From: Baffinella frigidus | Lineage: Eukaryota > Cryptophyceae > Cryptomonadales > Baffinellaceae | NCBI GenBank assembly: GCA_026770585.1 | Contig: MU646303.1 | Location: forward strand, 980,603 to 995,747 | DNA length: 15,145 bases | Reading direction: 5' to 3' | Part shown: in pieces, positions 10,801 to 14,251 of the stretch | How the letters are laid out: each line of letters starts with the position of its first letter | How positions within the stretch are numbered: position 1 is the stretch's first letter | Translations under genes and position numbers: made by a program | The notes under the pieces: generated by a model | The model's database searches: none | Seen by the model: only the letters and a program-made list of their open reading frames with translations | Told to the model about the DNA's origin: nothing

Positions 10801-13800
10801 CGCCTGGAATGGTGGGATAAAACTCTTGAATCTGCTGCTGCCACGCAAATGGCACTCTCAAACCTGTCAAAGGGACCAAGCGCTTTGGGGGGGGTTGGGG
10901 GGGGGCGAGACTACAGATTCTAACCGCGCGCCTATAGCAGGGCTAGGTGTGGGAGAGGCCGCCACCCCTGTCGGGGTGGCGGCTCTCTCCCCCCTACCTC
11001 ATCATCTGCGTTGCGAATGCATCCAATCGATTCGAGGTATGCTGATGCTCGAACGTATACCCTTTGCGTGCATACACGCTTCCATGTACTTCGGGCGTGT
11101 CCTTTCGGGGGAGGGGGGGGGGAGGAGCTACCAGTTTCCATCGTTCCTGAGGGTACACGTCTTTTTGACGGCCGTTGCGATACCCACCGACCTGCGTGTA
11201 ATGTTGGACGATGAGCACTGTTTTCGCAAACACTACGTGCGCCCCCCTCACAATCCCTAGATCTGCCCGAGCAAAACCGGGCTCGCTCTAAAACACATTT
11301 AGAGCAGAAACTCCAGTACAAAAGGAAAACTAAATTGTTTTATGACGAGCCCAGTTTCACGCAAGCAGTGCGAGAAAACCTGTCCCGAAAACGACCCATT
11401 CATCGGCGCTTTCCCGGAACTCTAGCTATGCCTCGATCGGGTTGACTGACTATTGTCAAATTGACATCCTGGGTTCACGGTACAAATCCGACAACTTCAG
11501 AGCGGAAAAGAGCCCGGGCGCACAAAATTGGTGAGCCCAAATAGACAGAGCTATGAAACGCGAATGGCGAGGTGAGAGGATGGGGGATACCCGTCCGCCT
11601 TCTGGAAGTAAATCAAACCACCGTGTAGTGTTATTTTAAGGGTGGAGTTTGCTGTCTTCGCCGCTCACATGGCTTTACCACAGCACGAATTCCACCCCTC
11701 AGATAGCCAAAGGAAGTTCAAATGAAATATGTTTCCATACGAGATGGTGATGGTTGGTACCCGTCTGACTTCTGAAGGTAGGGCCACTGGACAGAGTATC
11801 CTGGGTTCTGGCAGTTCGCCTGAAATGGGTGTAGGGTGTAGGGAGAAGGGTTCAGCGTTATGGGTTCAGGGATTAAACAGAGGCTCGGCATCACTCAAGT
11901 GCACCTCTGAGGATTCCACAAAGTTGGCTTCAAAGGAAATTTCGACAGAAATTTCGGTCAATAAGATGTTTTTGCACGACCAATTCTCAATTAGTACCAC
12001 CAAAATGAAAGGACCGATCTGCAAAGCGCACTGTGTGGGGGGCACGCACATATTCAAACGGGCAAGACGTTTCCATGTAAGGGTTCACGGCTGCCTCACT
12101 CAGCCTCGCGCGTCGCGCGTAGGCGAGGTGCTGGCCACACGGGTACCCACCATCCACCCGAGCCCCACCATGCCAGTTTTTAGGCGGCAACGGAACTAGC
12201 CCCGTACAATCCCTGGATGCGAGCGTAAAAACAACATTTAAGAAAAAGGCACGGGCAGGCTCGAGGGGGGGCACGCACATCTCCATACGAGCACGACTCC
12301 ACGAGGCGGGGGTTCCACGGACGCGTCACGCTGACGAAGGTGAGGCGGCCGGTGATCGCCAGAGTGCCCGCCGACCGAAACGCGATCTACCAACGGGGCA
12401 CTTCACTCAATTTAAAACGTCTTGGTGACGGCCACGGTGCTCGCTGACAGAAACGCCAACTGCCAACGCGAAACCGCATGCAATACACGTGAGAGGATGC
12501 CGCAGGATGGGCCAGAGGGGTGACGTGGGATGCGCCGCTGGGGCAGCAGGTCACTAGAGAGGCGTGCATACAAGTTGGACTTGACACCCCCCACAATTGG
12601 TCAAAGTGGACGTTATTTCACCAGCACCGTTAACTGTTTTCCAATTCCCCATATTTCCCGTGACCATCTTTGATGAACAGCGCTCTTAGAGAAATGGGGT
12701 GGGGGCGAGTGATGACCGGAGGCGCGACCGCAGGCAGCCCGCATGTTTCGGCCCTGACGCCAGCGCCCGTTTCAATTCAGCCTCAGCGTTCCGCCGGAGT
12801 GTCGCGTTTGCTCAAGATGTGCCAGTCCCCGGGTAATGCGCTCCAAAGTTGACGGATTTGTACCACGAACTCAGGATGTCAACTTGAGAGTAGTCTGTGA
12901 AGCTGGCTGAGGCAGAGCTGGCACTCGGGTGGGCTCTTTAATACTCTGAAGCCTGAAGATGAGTGATCTCAACGTCTATGATCCTCAAGGAGGGCCCACC
13001 TCGGTACAGTAGCGACCCTCAAAAGACTGCGCACGAGAGGGGACTCTCAAAAGACTGCGCACGAGAGGGGACTAACCTCAAAAGTTGACAGAGTTGACTA
13101 ACCTCGGGCACGTGAAGGCCGCAGAGCACACGCCTCGAATCGTCGTTATCTGCCAAGGTTTTGGGGTTTAGGGTTTAGTGGTCAGGGTGTATGGTGTATG
13201 GTGTAGGGTGTAGGGTGTAGGGTTCAAGATGTAGGGTTTAGGATTTGGGGTGTCGGGTTTCGGGTTTCGGGTTCAAGGTTCTGGGTTTGGACTTTAGGGT
13301 TTAGGGTTCAGCCGACATCAAGAGGTGCGTGGCGCCAGCCGTCAGACATGCAACCCAACATCCTGGCACGGTTTCCTAGCTCTGTTCAGTCTGATTTGGT
13401 CTCACCAATTTGGTGAGACCAGGCTCTTTCCCGCCCTAAGGTTGACGGATTTGTAACACGAACCCAGCATGCCAACTCAGGAATAGTCGGGCAACCCGAC
13501 TGAGGCAGGGCTTGCGCTTTTCTCTACCAGGAACTCTCATGGTGTCCCGCATCGAATGGTTCCCTGGTACAAACACGCCCGTGTCACCCTTTCGGGATGG
13601 CACGCCTCTCGAGGGAGCGCTCGCCTGAATGTAGATATTGAAGACGCAGATGCCGATCGAGACCAGGTACATCTGTCATTCAGGCTTGAGGAGTTAGGGA
13701 CCCCAAACACCTGTCGGTCAAGCGCCCCTGACAGCCCCTACGGCAACGTGTTCCTGAACCCTGAAACTCACGCCCTTCGCTCGCCTCAAGACCCCTGCAT

Positions 13801-14194
13801 CACCCCTAAACCCTAAACCCAAACCCTGAACCACGCACAGGTGGTGATCGCTACCGCCTCTCGCCCCTCGAGCGCCCTGGCATCGCTGTCAGGGTAGCTG
13901 TCGTACCTCCCTCGCGCGAGGGGGGGTTGTGTATGGATCACCGCAGCGGCGCTGGACCCTCCCACCCCCACCCCCCCGCCCCACCTCAGACGCTCTCCCC
14001 TGCAAGGACTCGCTCTGTGCGCAAAGCTACCCCCCAGGGGGGGGTAGCTTTGTCTCACTTCGGTCTCACCGTCTTCGTGGGCCCGGGTTCTTTTCTGTCA
14101 CAACGTTACCAAATGTGTACCGCAAGCCCAGAACGTCAATTCGAAAAAATCCTGACAGTCAACACGAGTGAGGCAGAGCTAGCCCCCCCCACGG

Positions 14195-14251
<57 letters not shown>

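Noticed and set aside
10945-10998. Rho-independent terminator
   Set aside because: No T-run follows and the context is a eukaryotic intron.
11866-12057. Minus-strand open frame reading LTEISVEISFEANFVESSEV
   Set aside because: It is protein-like in places but AT-rich and without matching splice sites, and exons 6 and 7 join in phase without it.
13813-14058. A continuous 81-residue minus-strand gene
   Set aside because: Only the part 13825-13906 looks protein-like and has splice sites; the rest is poly-C and hairpin sequence.
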